From the NCBI GenBank assembly GCA_947631455.1, contig CANRLH010000001.1, positions 310,001-374,000 of the forward strand: 64,000 nucleotides of DNA, in the 5' to 3' direction. The notes beneath the pieces were generated by a model. The model saw only the letters and a list, made by a program, of their open reading frames with translations. It searched no databases and was not told the origin of the DNA. The position numbers were made by a program, and so were the translations under genes. The DNA is from an uncultured Clostridia bacterium (GTDB lineage: Bacteria > Bacillota > Clostridia > Oscillospirales > Ruminococcaceae). The stretch's first letter is position 1. Each line of letters begins with the position of its first letter. Positions 8,219 to 16,545 of this stretch are shown in pieces.

Positions 8219-8809
8219 ATGGCGGTTGAGTTAAGGAAAGGTCAGAAAGTAAATCTTGACAAGCGCGGAGCTTCAATTGGCGAAATCCTAATTAACTTGA
8301 ATTGGAGTCAGCCGGTTAAGAGAGGTCTCTTCTCAAGAGCACCTCAACCAATTGATTTGGACTTAGGGTGCTTATACGAGTTGAAGAATGGTGCAAAAGG
8401 CGCTGTTCAGGCATTGGGAAACGGTTTTGGCAGCCTTACCCAACCGCCATATATTGCTCTTGATGGTGATGATCGTACTGGTACATCCACAGAAGGTGAA
8501 AACCTTCGAATAAACGGCGCCATGATTTCACAGATCAAGAGGATACTTGTTTATACCTTTATCTATGAAGGCGTTGCAAATTGGCAAGAAGCTAATGGTG
8601 TTGTAACAGTAAGATATCGTGGAAGCCAAGACATTATCGTGCGTATGGATGAGTACGGGACGTCACAGAAAATGTGTGCCATTGCCTTGTTTGAGAATCA
8701 GAACGATCAGACTTTCAGTGTTGAAAAGATCGTCAGGTTTTTTGATGGGCATTCGCATATGGATCAAGCTTTCAATTGGGGACTCCGATGGGTTCCTGGT
8801 CGGAAGTAA
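8219..8809 (+). CDS. TerD-superfamily protein, TerA-like divergent member
   Basis: 196 residues with AAGGAGG upstream. Begins MAVELRKGQKVNLDKRG, the TerD-family signature. The first acidic site reads PIDLDLGCLYEL and the second ALDGDDRTGTSTEGENL, so calcium-ligand-like acids persist in altered spacing; the central IKRILVYTFIYEGV matches the TerD/TerA beta-sandwich. It diverges strongly from the four paralogues downstream (no FGMIRNAF or VSNAYVRV segment), as TerA-type members do. Likely cytosolic and associated with the membrane stress complex. Confidence 0.8.
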   Translation: MAVELRKGQKVNLDKRGASIGEILINLNWSQPVKRGLFSRAPQPIDLDLGCLYELKNGAKGAVQALGNGFGSLTQPPYIALDGDDRTGTSTEGENLRINGAMISQIKRILVYTFIYEGVANWQEANGVVTVRYRGSQDIIVRMDEYGTSQKMCAIALFENQNDQTFSVEKIVRFFDGHSHMDQAFNWGLRWVPGRK

Positions 8810-8832
8810 GGAAGAATTAGGAGGAGTAGTTT

Positions 8833-9447
8833 ATGTCTGTTAATCTTTTAAAGGGTCAAAAGGTCAACCTCTCAAAACAGAGAAATGGTCTTTCAAAAGT
8901 TATGGTCGGTCTTGGCTGGGACGAGGTTCAGCAGAATTCGGGTTTCTTCGGAATGTTCAAAGCGAAGCCTCAAGATATTGACTGTGATGCTTTCGCAATC
9001 CTGTTAGGCTATGACGGACATCTCATTAATCATGCAACAAAGCTTGAACAATGCACAGTCTTTTTCGAAAATCTTCGGTGGTCTAATGGTTCTATTCAGC
9101 ACATGGGTGACAATCTGACCGGAGCGGGTGAAGGCGACGATGAGCAAATCTTTGTAGACCTTAATAATGTCCCCTATGATGTAGGAAGCATTGTTTTTGC
9201 GGTAAACATTTACGAAGCTTTCAACCGCAATCAGCATTTTGGCATGATTCGCAATGCGTTTATTCGCGTCGTAGATTATGACCATCAGGTTGAGCTGTGC
9301 AGATTTAATATTAGTGAGAACTACATGAATAAGACCGCACTGATTGCCGGTGGATTAATCCGCACCGAGGATGGATGGGAATTCCGGACTGATGGTACAG
9401 CCGCAAGAGTAGAGAGCCTTGTAGATATGGTCTCTGCTTTTGCTTAA
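8833..9447 (+). CDS. TerD-family protein
   Basis: 204 residues, RBS GAGGAG. TerD fold: MSVNLLKGQKVNLSKQ, KVMVGLGWDE, then an insertion with a Phe/Gly loop (NSGFFGMFKAKPQ), an acidic site DIDCDAFAILL in place of the usual DLDASAF, the second site GAGEGDDEQIFVDL, and NQHFGMIRNAFIRV. TerD domains bind two Ca2+ through these Asp/Glu loops (family knowledge). Closely related to the next gene (shared NLTGAGxGDDEQI and FGMIRNAFIR), a tandem duplication. Confidence 0.88.
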   Translation: MSVNLLKGQKVNLSKQRNGLSKVMVGLGWDEVQQNSGFFGMFKAKPQDIDCDAFAILLGYDGHLINHATKLEQCTVFFENLRWSNGSIQHMGDNLTGAGEGDDEQIFVDLNNVPYDVGSIVFAVNIYEAFNRNQHFGMIRNAFIRVVDYDHQVELCRFNISENYMNKTALIAGGLIRTEDGWEFRTDGTAARVESLVDMVSAFA

Positions 9448-9468
9448 TAATAAAAGGAGGCACAGAAC

Positions 9469-10101
9469 ATGAGCGTAAATCTTCAAAAAGGCCAGAAGGT
9501 CGATCTGACAAAAGGCAACGCCGGGCTTCGTCGAGTAATGGTAGGTTTGGGCTGGGATGAAGCGCAGCAGCCGCAGTCCAGGGGGCTGTTTGGAGGCATT
9601 TTTGGCGGCGGCAAGGTCGAAGATATCGACTGTGATGCAATCGCCTTCCTCCTCGACAACAATGGTCGAATCGCAAGCAGGCAGGATGTCGTTTTCTTCA
9701 ACAACCTAAAGCATGTCAGCGGCTGTGTAGTTCATCAGGGAGATAACCTCACCGGTGCCGGAGATGGCGACGATGAACAGATCATGGTGGATCTTGCCAG
9801 ACTTCCCGCACAATATGAGCGGATTGTTATCCTCGTCAGCATCTATAAAGCTTCTGAGCGGAATCAGCACTTTGGTATGATTCGCAACGCCTTCATTCGC
9901 TTGGTTGATGCTGACACGAACAAAGAACTCTGCATTTATAACCTTTCTGAGAACTATCAGGGTATGACTGCAATGGTCTTTGGCGAAGTCTACAGATACA
10001 ATGGCGAGTGGAAATTCAACGCCATAGGGCAGCCCCTGCAGATTTGGTCTGTTGCACAGCTTGCTGAAAAGTATGGTCTTCCGCGCTCCGTGTGGAACTA
10101 A
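9469..10101 (+). CDS. TerD-family protein
   Basis: 210 residues with AAAGGAGG before the ATG. MSVNLQKGQKVDLTKG, RVMVGLGWDEAQQ, a Gly-rich insertion (RGLFGGIFGGGK), DIDCDAIAFLLD, GAGDGDDEQIMVDL and NQHFGMIRNAFIRL. The same CDA variation of the first calcium site and the same loop insertion as the preceding paralogue mark these two as one subfamily (TerZ/TerX-like), distinct from the two TerD/TerE-like copies downstream. Cytosolic; probably Ca2+-dependent. Confidence 0.88.
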   Translation: MSVNLQKGQKVDLTKGNAGLRRVMVGLGWDEAQQPQSRGLFGGIFGGGKVEDIDCDAIAFLLDNNGRIASRQDVVFFNNLKHVSGCVVHQGDNLTGAGDGDDEQIMVDLARLPAQYERIVILVSIYKASERNQHFGMIRNAFIRLVDADTNKELCIYNLSENYQGMTAMVFGEVYRYNGEWKFNAIGQPLQIWSVAQLAEKYGLPRSVWN

Positions 10102-10116
10102 TTTGGAGGTGTAAAA

Positions 10117-10701
10117 ATGGCTGTAAATCTTCAAAAAGGTCAGAGAGCCTCACTTGACAGTTCCATGAAAATGGCACTTGTCACATTGGGCTGGGACACA
10201 AACAAATACGATGGCGGATATGATTTTGACCTTGACGCTTCTGCATTTATCTGTGGAAGCAATGGCAAGGTTCTGAGTGACAATCATTTTGTGTTTTATA
10301 ACAATCAGGAATGGCCAAGCGAGAGCAACAAAATCATTTGGTCAACCGGAGATGATCGCACAGGCGGTGAAGGCGAACAAATCTATATTGATTTTTCTAA
10401 AATACCTGCTGAGGTCGATAAAATTGCAATAACTGTAACGATTGATGAGGCTGTCAACCGTAGACAGAACTTCGGCCAAGTATCCAATGCTTATGTTTCT
10501 GTAGCGAAGATACAGAACGAGTTTGATACCATTGGTGAAACCGTCATTCAGTTCGATCTTGAGGAAGAATTCTCCATCGAAACGGCTATCGTTGTATGTG
10601 AGATTTACCGCAAGAACGGCGAGTGGAAATTTAATGCCGTGGCGGCTGGATATCAGGGTGGATTGGAAGCCCTGTGCCGTAACTATGGTGTCAATGTCTA
10701 A
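10117..10701 (+). CDS. TerD/TerE-like calcium-binding stress protein
   Basis: 194 residues, RBS TTGGAGGTG. Canonical TerD: MAVNLQKGQRASLDSSM, DGGYDFDLDASAFIC with the acidic site, VFYNNQE, VNRRQNFGQVSNAYVSV, QFDLEEEFSIETA. The second acidic loop is shortened relative to the next gene: GDDRTGGEGEQI instead of GDDQSGGNSGEGDDEQI, losing two aspartates, so its second calcium site may be weaker. Roughly 80 percent identical to the next gene by eye, a recent tandem duplicate. Confidence 0.93.
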   Translation: MAVNLQKGQRASLDSSMKMALVTLGWDTNKYDGGYDFDLDASAFICGSNGKVLSDNHFVFYNNQEWPSESNKIIWSTGDDRTGGEGEQIYIDFSKIPAEVDKIAITVTIDEAVNRRQNFGQVSNAYVSVAKIQNEFDTIGETVIQFDLEEEFSIETAIVVCEIYRKNGEWKFNAVAAGYQGGLEALCRNYGVNV

Positions 10702-10720
10702 ATACAAGGAGGAATAATAA

Positions 10721-11311
10721 GTGGCTGTCAATCTTCAAAAAGGGCAAAGAGCTCCCCTTGATAGTTCTATGAAAATGGCACTCATCGGCTTGGGATGGGA
10801 TCCGAATAAGTATGACGGAGGTTACGATTTTGACCTTGATGCTTCCGCCTTCATCTGCGGCTCCAATGGAAAGGTTTTGAGCGACAATCATTTCGTCTTC
10901 TATGGCAACCAGGACTTCGGCAATCACACCGTTTGGTCTACCGGCGATGATCAGTCCGGCGGCAATAGCGGAGAAGGTGATGATGAACAGATCTTTATCG
11001 ACTTCTCCAAGATTCCGCCTGAGGTCGATAAGATTGCTATTGCTGTAACCATCTATGACGCAGTGAACCGCCGCCAGAACTTCGGTCAGGTATCCAACGC
11101 CTATGTTCGTGTTGCTAAGATTCAGAATGAGTTCGATACCGTCGGCGAAACCGTTATTCAGTTTGATCTTGAGGAAGAATTCTCTATTGAAACTGCTCTC
11201 GTTGTTTGCGAGATCTATTGCAAGAACGGCGAATGGAAGTTCAATGCTGTTGCTGCTGGTTATCAGGGCGGACTGGAAGCCCTCTGCCGCAACTACGGTG
11301 TCAACGTTTAA
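10721..11311 (+). CDS. TerD/TerE-like calcium-binding stress protein
   Basis: 196 residues from a GTG start with AAGGAGG upstream. Full canonical TerD features: MAVNLQKGQRAPLDSSM, GYDFDLDASAF, STGDDQSGG with GEGDDEQIFIDF, NRRQNFGQVSNAYVRV, FDLEEEFSIETALVVCEIY. Both acidic Ca2+ loops are complete, so this copy and its family role in TerD-type stress resistance are the clearest of the five. All its isoleucines are ATC or ATT, unlike the ATA-rich host genes. Last of the terD run; a hairpin follows before the radical SAM gene. Confidence 0.95.
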   Translation: MAVNLQKGQRAPLDSSMKMALIGLGWDPNKYDGGYDFDLDASAFICGSNGKVLSDNHFVFYGNQDFGNHTVWSTGDDQSGGNSGEGDDEQIFIDFSKIPPEVDKIAIAVTIYDAVNRRQNFGQVSNAYVRVAKIQNEFDTVGETVIQFDLEEEFSIETALVVCEIYCKNGEWKFNAVAAGYQGGLEALCRNYGVNV

Positions 11312-11456
11312 AAAAGAATCAGCGACCATCTCATGCCATAGCATGGTTGGAATAGTTTCTGTTATATAAGCCTTCCACTACAGTGTATACATTGCAGAGG
11401 GCGAAGCTATTCTCTAAATGGGTGGCAACAGGTCAGATATCATATTGGGAATTTGA

Positions 11457-11488
11457 GAAATAGGCCATAGATGTCTATGGTCTATTTC
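11457..11488 (+). promoter_or_regulatory. long hairpin in the terD-radical SAM intergenic region
   Basis: GAAATAGGCCATAGA (11457-11471) pairs with TCTATGGTCTATTTC (11474-11488) with one G-T pair and a two-base loop; GGGA and TCCC add partial flanking pairing. Only AAAATT follows, so it is not a canonical terminator. It could stabilise the 3' end of the terD mRNA or partially attenuate downstream expression. The rest of 11312-11506 shows no gene. Confidence 0.55.
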
Positions 11489-11506
11489 CCAAAATTAAGG
11501 TGAAGC

Positions 11507-12136
11507 ATGAGCATTTATGAGAAATCGATTATTAGAGTATCTCACGTCGAGGAAAGCACTGACCTTCTCGGCCCTTATAATCGGTTTGTCATATGGGTTT
11601 ATGGATGCTGTTTTGATTGCGAAGGATGTTTAGCAGAGAACACAAAAAACGGAACATATGAAGAAGTCGAGACGGATGCACTTGCCAAACGAATCGCAAA
11701 AAGCTCTTGTGAAGGGATTACCATAAGCGGCGGAGAACCGTTTCTCCAATCGAATGCGTTATTGAACCTTATTATAAAAATAAAAGAACAGAGAGACATT
11801 GGCGTTATTGTCTATTCAGGGTTCACATTGGATGAGCTGAAGCAAGATGATGAGATGTCATTGCTACTCCCGAACATCGATATTTTGATAGATGGCAGGT
11901 ATATCAAGGAATTGGATGACAACCGCCCCTATGTCGGTTCTTCAAATCAAATAATACACTACCTCTCCTCACGGTATACAAACATCGGAAAAGCGTATTA
12001 CGGTGCCAACAAAAGACGTGCGGAGATAAAACTAACTGGAACACAGGCAATACTGATCGGCGTGCCGTCACACAACGTATTAAAGACTTGGCAAGATATA
12101 AAAGAAAAAAGCGGAGGAATGAACAATGACTTCTGA
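11507..12136 (+). CDS. NrdG-like radical SAM activating protein
   Basis: 209 residues, RBS AAGGTG. The N-terminal 4Fe-4S loop is C-x3-C-x2-C (YGCCFDCEGC, with the first Cys doubled), followed by the SAM-binding GGE motif (ISGGEPF). Size and layout match the short NrdG/PflA-like class (Fer4_12), which makes a 5'-deoxyadenosyl radical. No glycyl-radical enzyme is encoded nearby, so the substrate is unknown; it could act on a TerD or coiled-coil partner or on the nucleoside-like metabolite made downstream. It overlaps the next gene by 11 bases, implying coupling. Confidence 0.85.
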   Translation: MSIYEKSIIRVSHVEESTDLLGPYNRFVIWVYGCCFDCEGCLAENTKNGTYEEVETDALAKRIAKSSCEGITISGGEPFLQSNALLNLIIKIKEQRDIGVIVYSGFTLDELKQDDEMSLLLPNIDILIDGRYIKELDDNRPYVGSSNQIIHYLSSRYTNIGKAYYGANKRRAEIKLTGTQAILIGVPSHNVLKTWQDIKEKSGGMNNDF

Positions 12137-13229
12137 AGTTCAGGTATTTGCAAAAGACAAAATAAAGCTGAATATCTTGCAGGATGTTTTAGGCGGTATG
12201 GTCAATGTCAGTTTCCAGCAGAATAATGGAGCATCTCAAGACTATGCCTCACAGATTCATACTGATGGAAAAAGAGTCTATGTGTTTGGCAAATTTAATA
12301 TCTCTGAGGATGTAAACGAAGGTAATACTATCACGATTCGTCCAATTATGATTGATGCTCCGCTCAAGATAATTTTCCATGCTAATGCAACCTATTCGGG
12401 CAAAAAAGCCAGTGTAGTAAGAAACGCTACAAAGATGGTCGAGCAAGAGTTTGAGATTAGCAGTGAAACACAGTCTGTAGAGCTACTTCCTCAGGGAAAA
12501 CAGTATTACTTATTAAAAGTTACCAATGGCAACGGGATTGCCGCCGTATCGGTTCAGAACACGGCTCCACAGCCTCCGAGAAAGCCTGCTGCGAAAGTGA
12601 AGTCTGATCCTGTACCTAAAAACACACCGCCGCAACTTGTGGCACAATTTAATGAAGTCATCCCCACTCAAGACTCTTCTCCTGTCGATGATCGATTTGA
12701 AGGATTCGGAGGCGGCGATAGCCAATTTGAGCCATTCGATGTTGATCCCGAAGCAGTCGTAAGCGATTCGGCTCCGAAGACGGATTTTGAACCTGTTGAG
12801 GAAATCTCAGCAAGGACACAGGGGCCGGAGCGATGTCCTCTCGCTCAAAATGTAGTCGTAACCGAGCCTCAAGATGATAGGGATTTACACCGGATTGAAC
12901 AGGAGATTTCCGTCATTGAGCGACAGCAGGGACAGTTGTCTCGTAAAAAGCAAAGCGCAATAGATCATTTAGAGAAAATTGAAGCTGAATACAAAAAGGA
13001 CTATGCCTCGTTTGAGCAAAAGCTTGAAGATTACAAATCTCGTATGGATGCCGACGTTTCTATCATAGATCATTATAAAGATCAGGATGTAATGCCTATA
13101 GAGACTATTCTCAAAGAGGTCAGCATGAAGTTGGAAGAAGCTGAAGAACAGATTCGGTTTTTCATTGAGGCGAAGCAACGCAAGACAATGGAAATCGAAA
13201 ATGAGATCAAGTCCAACAAAAAACAGTAA
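12126..13229 (+). CDS. uncharacterised beta-rich plus coiled-coil protein
   Basis: 367 residues, no family recognised. Residues about 1-140 look beta-rich (alternating hydrophobics; VYVFGKFNISEDV, TITIRPIMIDAPLKIIF). Residues about 145-255 are Pro/Asp-rich and probably disordered (QPPRKPAAKVKSD, FEGFGGGDSQFEPFD). Residues about 260-367 form a charged coiled coil (RIEQEISVIERQQ, EEAEEQIRFFIEAKQRK). No signal peptide or membrane span. It lies between the radical SAM gene and two further coiled-coil proteins, so it may form a scaffold with them. Confidence 0.6.
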   Translation: MTSEVQVFAKDKIKLNILQDVLGGMVNVSFQQNNGASQDYASQIHTDGKRVYVFGKFNISEDVNEGNTITIRPIMIDAPLKIIFHANATYSGKKASVVRNATKMVEQEFEISSETQSVELLPQGKQYYLLKVTNGNGIAAVSVQNTAPQPPRKPAAKVKSDPVPKNTPPQLVAQFNEVIPTQDSSPVDDRFEGFGGGDSQFEPFDVDPEAVVSDSAPKTDFEPVEEISARTQGPERCPLAQNVVVTEPQDDRDLHRIEQEISVIERQQGQLSRKKQSAIDHLEKIEAEYKKDYASFEQKLEDYKSRMDADVSIIDHYKDQDVMPIETILKEVSMKLEEAEEQIRFFIEAKQRKTMEIENEIKSNKKQ

Positions 13230-13241
13230 AGAGTTGATGAT

Positions 13242-14699
13242 ATGGATGAGATTAGACGCCTCGAGCAAGAAATAAACGCTTTACAAGAGCAACTTCGACA
13301 GCAAAACGCGGAAGCTGCAAGAGCTCGGCAAAGCCTTATAGATGATAATCGGAGAAGTCTGGAATCATACCAGGCTGATATGCGGCGCGCAATCCAAGAT
13401 CATGATAGCGACACCCAAGCAGAGTATGAACGCCTATTACGACAGTATCAGAACTCGATTAGTTCCGATGTCCAAATAGAACTTGCCAAAATGGATGCCG
13501 ACTACAATCGGCTTCTCAATGACGTAAAGAGAACCGAGGCACTCCTTCTTCAAAAGAACCAGGAATTAGAGCAAGCGATTGCAGCAATTCGGAATGATGT
13601 AACTCGGAGAAATGAAGGTAGCAGCCAGGAAGCGAAAGAATACTTGCAACATGTAACAAGCACTTTCCATGTCGTCGAGGCAAAACCTCATGAGAAGTTT
13701 ATGCCTAAGCGTCTGCAAATCTTCTTTAATGCGATAAAAGACGGGCAACAGCTTTTTAAGGCTGGATTGTTTGAGGCTGCTACTTCGGTTGCAATATCAG
13801 CAAAGTCAGGCTTAGAGCGTCTTGGTTATTCTATAGATGACAAGGTTGAGGAATGGGATAAGCAGTTCGACCTGTTTTCTCTCAAGCTAAACTATCTGCA
13901 AAGTAAGATCCAACAGGAGCTTGCAGATTGGGAGCAGTACACGGGCAATCCGAGCAATGGAAAAGCAGAAGCTCGAACTCGAAACTTAATTGCGATCAAC
14001 TTCTGGTGCAGGGGCGAATTTGCCGATATCGTCCAAACGGCAAAGAAGTATCAGAAATACGTATCGACCTTATCCCAGGTTGGAAAAGATGCCTACTTGA
14101 AGCAGGCTGATAGCCCATCTGTCGATGACCTCAAGAAATACATAGAGGATATTGAGAAGACTGACCAACGATTGTCTGAACTGAGTAGTCTGTACAAAAA
14201 AAGATATACAGCATCCTGCGAAAGGTCTGAGTGGGGAGAAGAAATAATTGATTTTCTCACGACTGAAATCAACCTCGTCTGGCTCGAGCAGCTCACAGGC
14301 TTTAAGGAAGCCACCTCCGAAGTGCTCGTTTCAAAAGATTTTCTCGACTTCATCAAGAGCCAGTACGGAGATTTGACGATCACGGAGGATATGCGTGAGT
14401 GGTTAAAGATTGTATTTGAAAATTCTTCTGAAAACCAAATTTATATATATATCCTTCCCCTTGAAGCGCACGGAAATGTCGTAAATCACATTATCCTGCA
14501 TATTGATTATGGCGGCCCAGAGCAGGAAATGTACTCAAGAGATATCTATCAACATATTTGCGAGGCAATACGATCGGCCGAAGAAAACGACGGTATCGTA
14601 AACTACGCTGCAGATGTAAATGAACTGAAAGTAAGCGAGAACAAGGTTTATAGCGAGACAGGCAAAGACCTGGAACGTATGAAACGACAAAACAGATAA
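13242..14699 (+). CDS. uncharacterised coiled-coil protein of the Ter operon
   Basis: 485 residues. Residues 1-130 are a long coiled coil (RRLEQEINALQEQLRQQ onwards). The middle contains a helical repeat-like segment (LFKAGLFEAATSVAISAKSG, EEWDKQFDLFSLKLNYLQ) and the C-terminal 130 residues look alpha/beta (VVNHIILHIDYGG). The middle and C-terminus have the same architecture as the next protein, which has a matching FNNGHYESAIASAKD and QEWENYFKLALVLSE, so the two are probably distant paralogues. No known domain; cytosolic or membrane-peripheral. Confidence 0.6.
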   Translation: MDEIRRLEQEINALQEQLRQQNAEAARARQSLIDDNRRSLESYQADMRRAIQDHDSDTQAEYERLLRQYQNSISSDVQIELAKMDADYNRLLNDVKRTEALLLQKNQELEQAIAAIRNDVTRRNEGSSQEAKEYLQHVTSTFHVVEAKPHEKFMPKRLQIFFNAIKDGQQLFKAGLFEAATSVAISAKSGLERLGYSIDDKVEEWDKQFDLFSLKLNYLQSKIQQELADWEQYTGNPSNGKAEARTRNLIAINFWCRGEFADIVQTAKKYQKYVSTLSQVGKDAYLKQADSPSVDDLKKYIEDIEKTDQRLSELSSLYKKRYTASCERSEWGEEIIDFLTTEINLVWLEQLTGFKEATSEVLVSKDFLDFIKSQYGDLTITEDMREWLKIVFENSSENQIYIYILPLEAHGNVVNHIILHIDYGGPEQEMYSRDIYQHICEAIRSAEENDGIVNYAADVNELKVSENKVYSETGKDLERMKRQNR

Positions 14700-14720
14700 T
14701 ATGCAAAGGAGATTATAGTT

Positions 14721-16235
14721 ATGAGCGGAGAAGCAGGCGGTTTAATCCTTATTCCTTTAGCATTGGCGGCGATGCCTCTTATCCTTGGTGGACTTGCAAT
14801 TGCCGGAGCAGTAACGGTTGGCGCCAAAGCTGGAGGTGCGGCTGTCAGATATGAGCAAGAACAAAGGAGACGTAGAGAAGAAATCCGGAGGAGCGGCGTT
14901 GCACAAAGCATTGGCGATTTTCGTAGAACCATGCTTAACAGCATGAATGAACAGACTTCCTTGAATGTACAAGCCTCCGAGCGGATGATGCTGGAATTAG
15001 AAAGCCAGAGAACAGCAATGCGCAGAGCGGCTGAACAGCAGGACACGCAAACATTTCAGTCCTATGTGTCTAATCTGAAATCTTCTCGCACTCAAACGAT
15101 GCAGGCTATTGCAAACACCCAAAATGAATTCAATGTCTCATATCGGCAGAAAATCGCAGAAAGCATGGGTCTCGTCTCTCAAAAAATAAATGAGCAATAC
15201 TCAATGTATATTGATGAGCTCCAGCAGATCCAAGCAGACATGGCTGCAAAAAACGCGAGAGCGCAGGAAATTGCTAATGCCTACATTGAGGAAGCAAGGA
15301 CTCTTTTGACCTCGTTATCTGAAGATTTTGATGGGCAGAAGTTTTCCGGCAGACAGTTAGCAACCCTTAATGACCAATTCAACCAGGCTGTTACTCAGTT
15401 CAATAATGGACATTATGAGAGCGCCATTGCAAGTGCCAAGGATGTTGCCATCAATACACTTGAAGAAATCTATGAAGCCGATGCGCAGAAGCAGGAGTGG
15501 GAAAATTATTTCAAACTGGCGCTTGTGCTTTCCGAGGAAGTTAAGACCTACATCGAGTCCCAATCAGTCATAACGGAGGATGCCAAAGTCTACGCCGAAG
15601 AAGCTTCTGGAAAGAAGCTCGAAGATGAAATCGTTGGGATCAAGGTCTCTGAATATACTGACAGGAACGCAAAAGGTCAAACGCGCTTTGACTATCTGCT
15701 GTTCAAGGCAAATGAGGTTTATAACGCTCTTCGAGATCCTCAAGCACAGCAACTCACTACTAATCAGTTAAAGCAGTATGTCAGCTTCCTTAGCAACGAT
15801 TTGTACCCTGCGATAGCAATGTGCATTAACAGGGCTATCATTAACATGAACAACGCTTTCTCAAGGCAGAATATAAGTGAGGAAATCATTGACTTCTTTG
15901 AGGAACACAATTTCACATTTAGTGGCTATGCCTATGATGAAGATTGCCACGACAAAGCATTACATATCGGCCTTGAGAACCAGGCCACCGGAGAAGAGCT
16001 TATCATTACGTTGGCTCCCGAACTCCTACAGAGTGGAGATATTCAAACGCATGTCGACTTAAAGCAGATTAAGGGCGATGAGGCCAACGAGGACAGAAAA
16101 GCATACTACCGTCAATGCGTAGAGGAAGTTGTGAAGGGTAGCAATCCCTACGTAAAAGTCAACATTAAATGCAAGAGCGAGACGCGAAACAAACTCTCAA
16201 CTGATACAGAAACAAAGAAAAAGCTAAAGAGATAG
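14721..16235 (+). CDS. uncharacterised membrane-associated coiled-coil protein
   Basis: 504 residues, RBS AAAGGAG. Residues about 7-35 are hydrophobic and Gly/Ala-rich (LILIPLALAAMPLILGGLAI), probably one hairpin or membrane anchor. Residues 40-210 are a long coiled coil with many Gln/Arg. Residues about 225-300 match the helical segment of the preceding protein, and the last 110 residues hold an alpha/beta domain (ELIITLAPELLQSGDIQTHV). A structural partner of the preceding protein is the simplest reading; function unknown. Confidence 0.6.
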   Translation: MSGEAGGLILIPLALAAMPLILGGLAIAGAVTVGAKAGGAAVRYEQEQRRRREEIRRSGVAQSIGDFRRTMLNSMNEQTSLNVQASERMMLELESQRTAMRRAAEQQDTQTFQSYVSNLKSSRTQTMQAIANTQNEFNVSYRQKIAESMGLVSQKINEQYSMYIDELQQIQADMAAKNARAQEIANAYIEEARTLLTSLSEDFDGQKFSGRQLATLNDQFNQAVTQFNNGHYESAIASAKDVAINTLEEIYEADAQKQEWENYFKLALVLSEEVKTYIESQSVITEDAKVYAEEASGKKLEDEIVGIKVSEYTDRNAKGQTRFDYLLFKANEVYNALRDPQAQQLTTNQLKQYVSFLSNDLYPAIAMCINRAIINMNNAFSRQNISEEIIDFFEEHNFTFSGYAYDEDCHDKALHIGLENQATGEELIITLAPELLQSGDIQTHVDLKQIKGDEANEDRKAYYRQCVEEVVKGSNPYVKVNIKCKSETRNKLSTDTETKKKLKR

Positions 16236-16245
16236 GGAGTCATCA

Positions 16246-16461
16246 ATGATCAAGAGTCGAAAACGAATTGCTATGGTACTGATAGGACTACTTCTTGTTG
16301 TTGCTTCACTTGTATGGATGAAGTATGGCACAGTTGACATGAATCCTATACCGGCATTTGTTTTCGTAGCGGGATTAATTGCTATTCTCGAAACGGCCAA
16401 GCGCAAATTGCTGGACCTTGCCAGAAAACAGAATCCAAGCAGGGTGAACAAAGACAGGTAG
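16246..16461 (+). CDS. small two-span membrane protein
   Basis: 71 residues with two hydrophobic segments (IAMVLIGLLLVVASLVWM and PAFVFVAGLIAILE) and basic ends. It starts 11 bases after the previous stop and is followed closely by the metallopeptidase gene. No family recognised. Possibly part of the membrane complex implied by the neighbouring coiled-coil proteins. Confidence 0.6.
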   Translation: MIKSRKRIAMVLIGLLLVVASLVWMKYGTVDMNPIPAFVFVAGLIAILETAKRKLLDLARKQNPSRVNKDR

Positions 16462-16530
16462 GAGTAAGAGATAATGTATTTTGACTGGACATATTTAGTG
16501 CTTGTTATACCTGCAATGATATTTGCAATG

Positions 16531-16533
16531 TAG
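16531..16533 (+). other. in-frame TAG interrupting the metallopeptidase gene
   Basis: Reading from the well-placed ATG at 16474 (AGGAG upstream) gives MYFDWTYLVLVIPAMIFAM, then TAG at codon 20, then VSSRVNKTF continuing in frame into the peptidase. YugP-family proteins begin with just such a segment, often with Trp or Tyr at this position, so TGG or TAT/TAC to TAG is the likely change. Confidence 0.75.
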
Positions 16534-16545
16534 GTAAGCAGTAGA

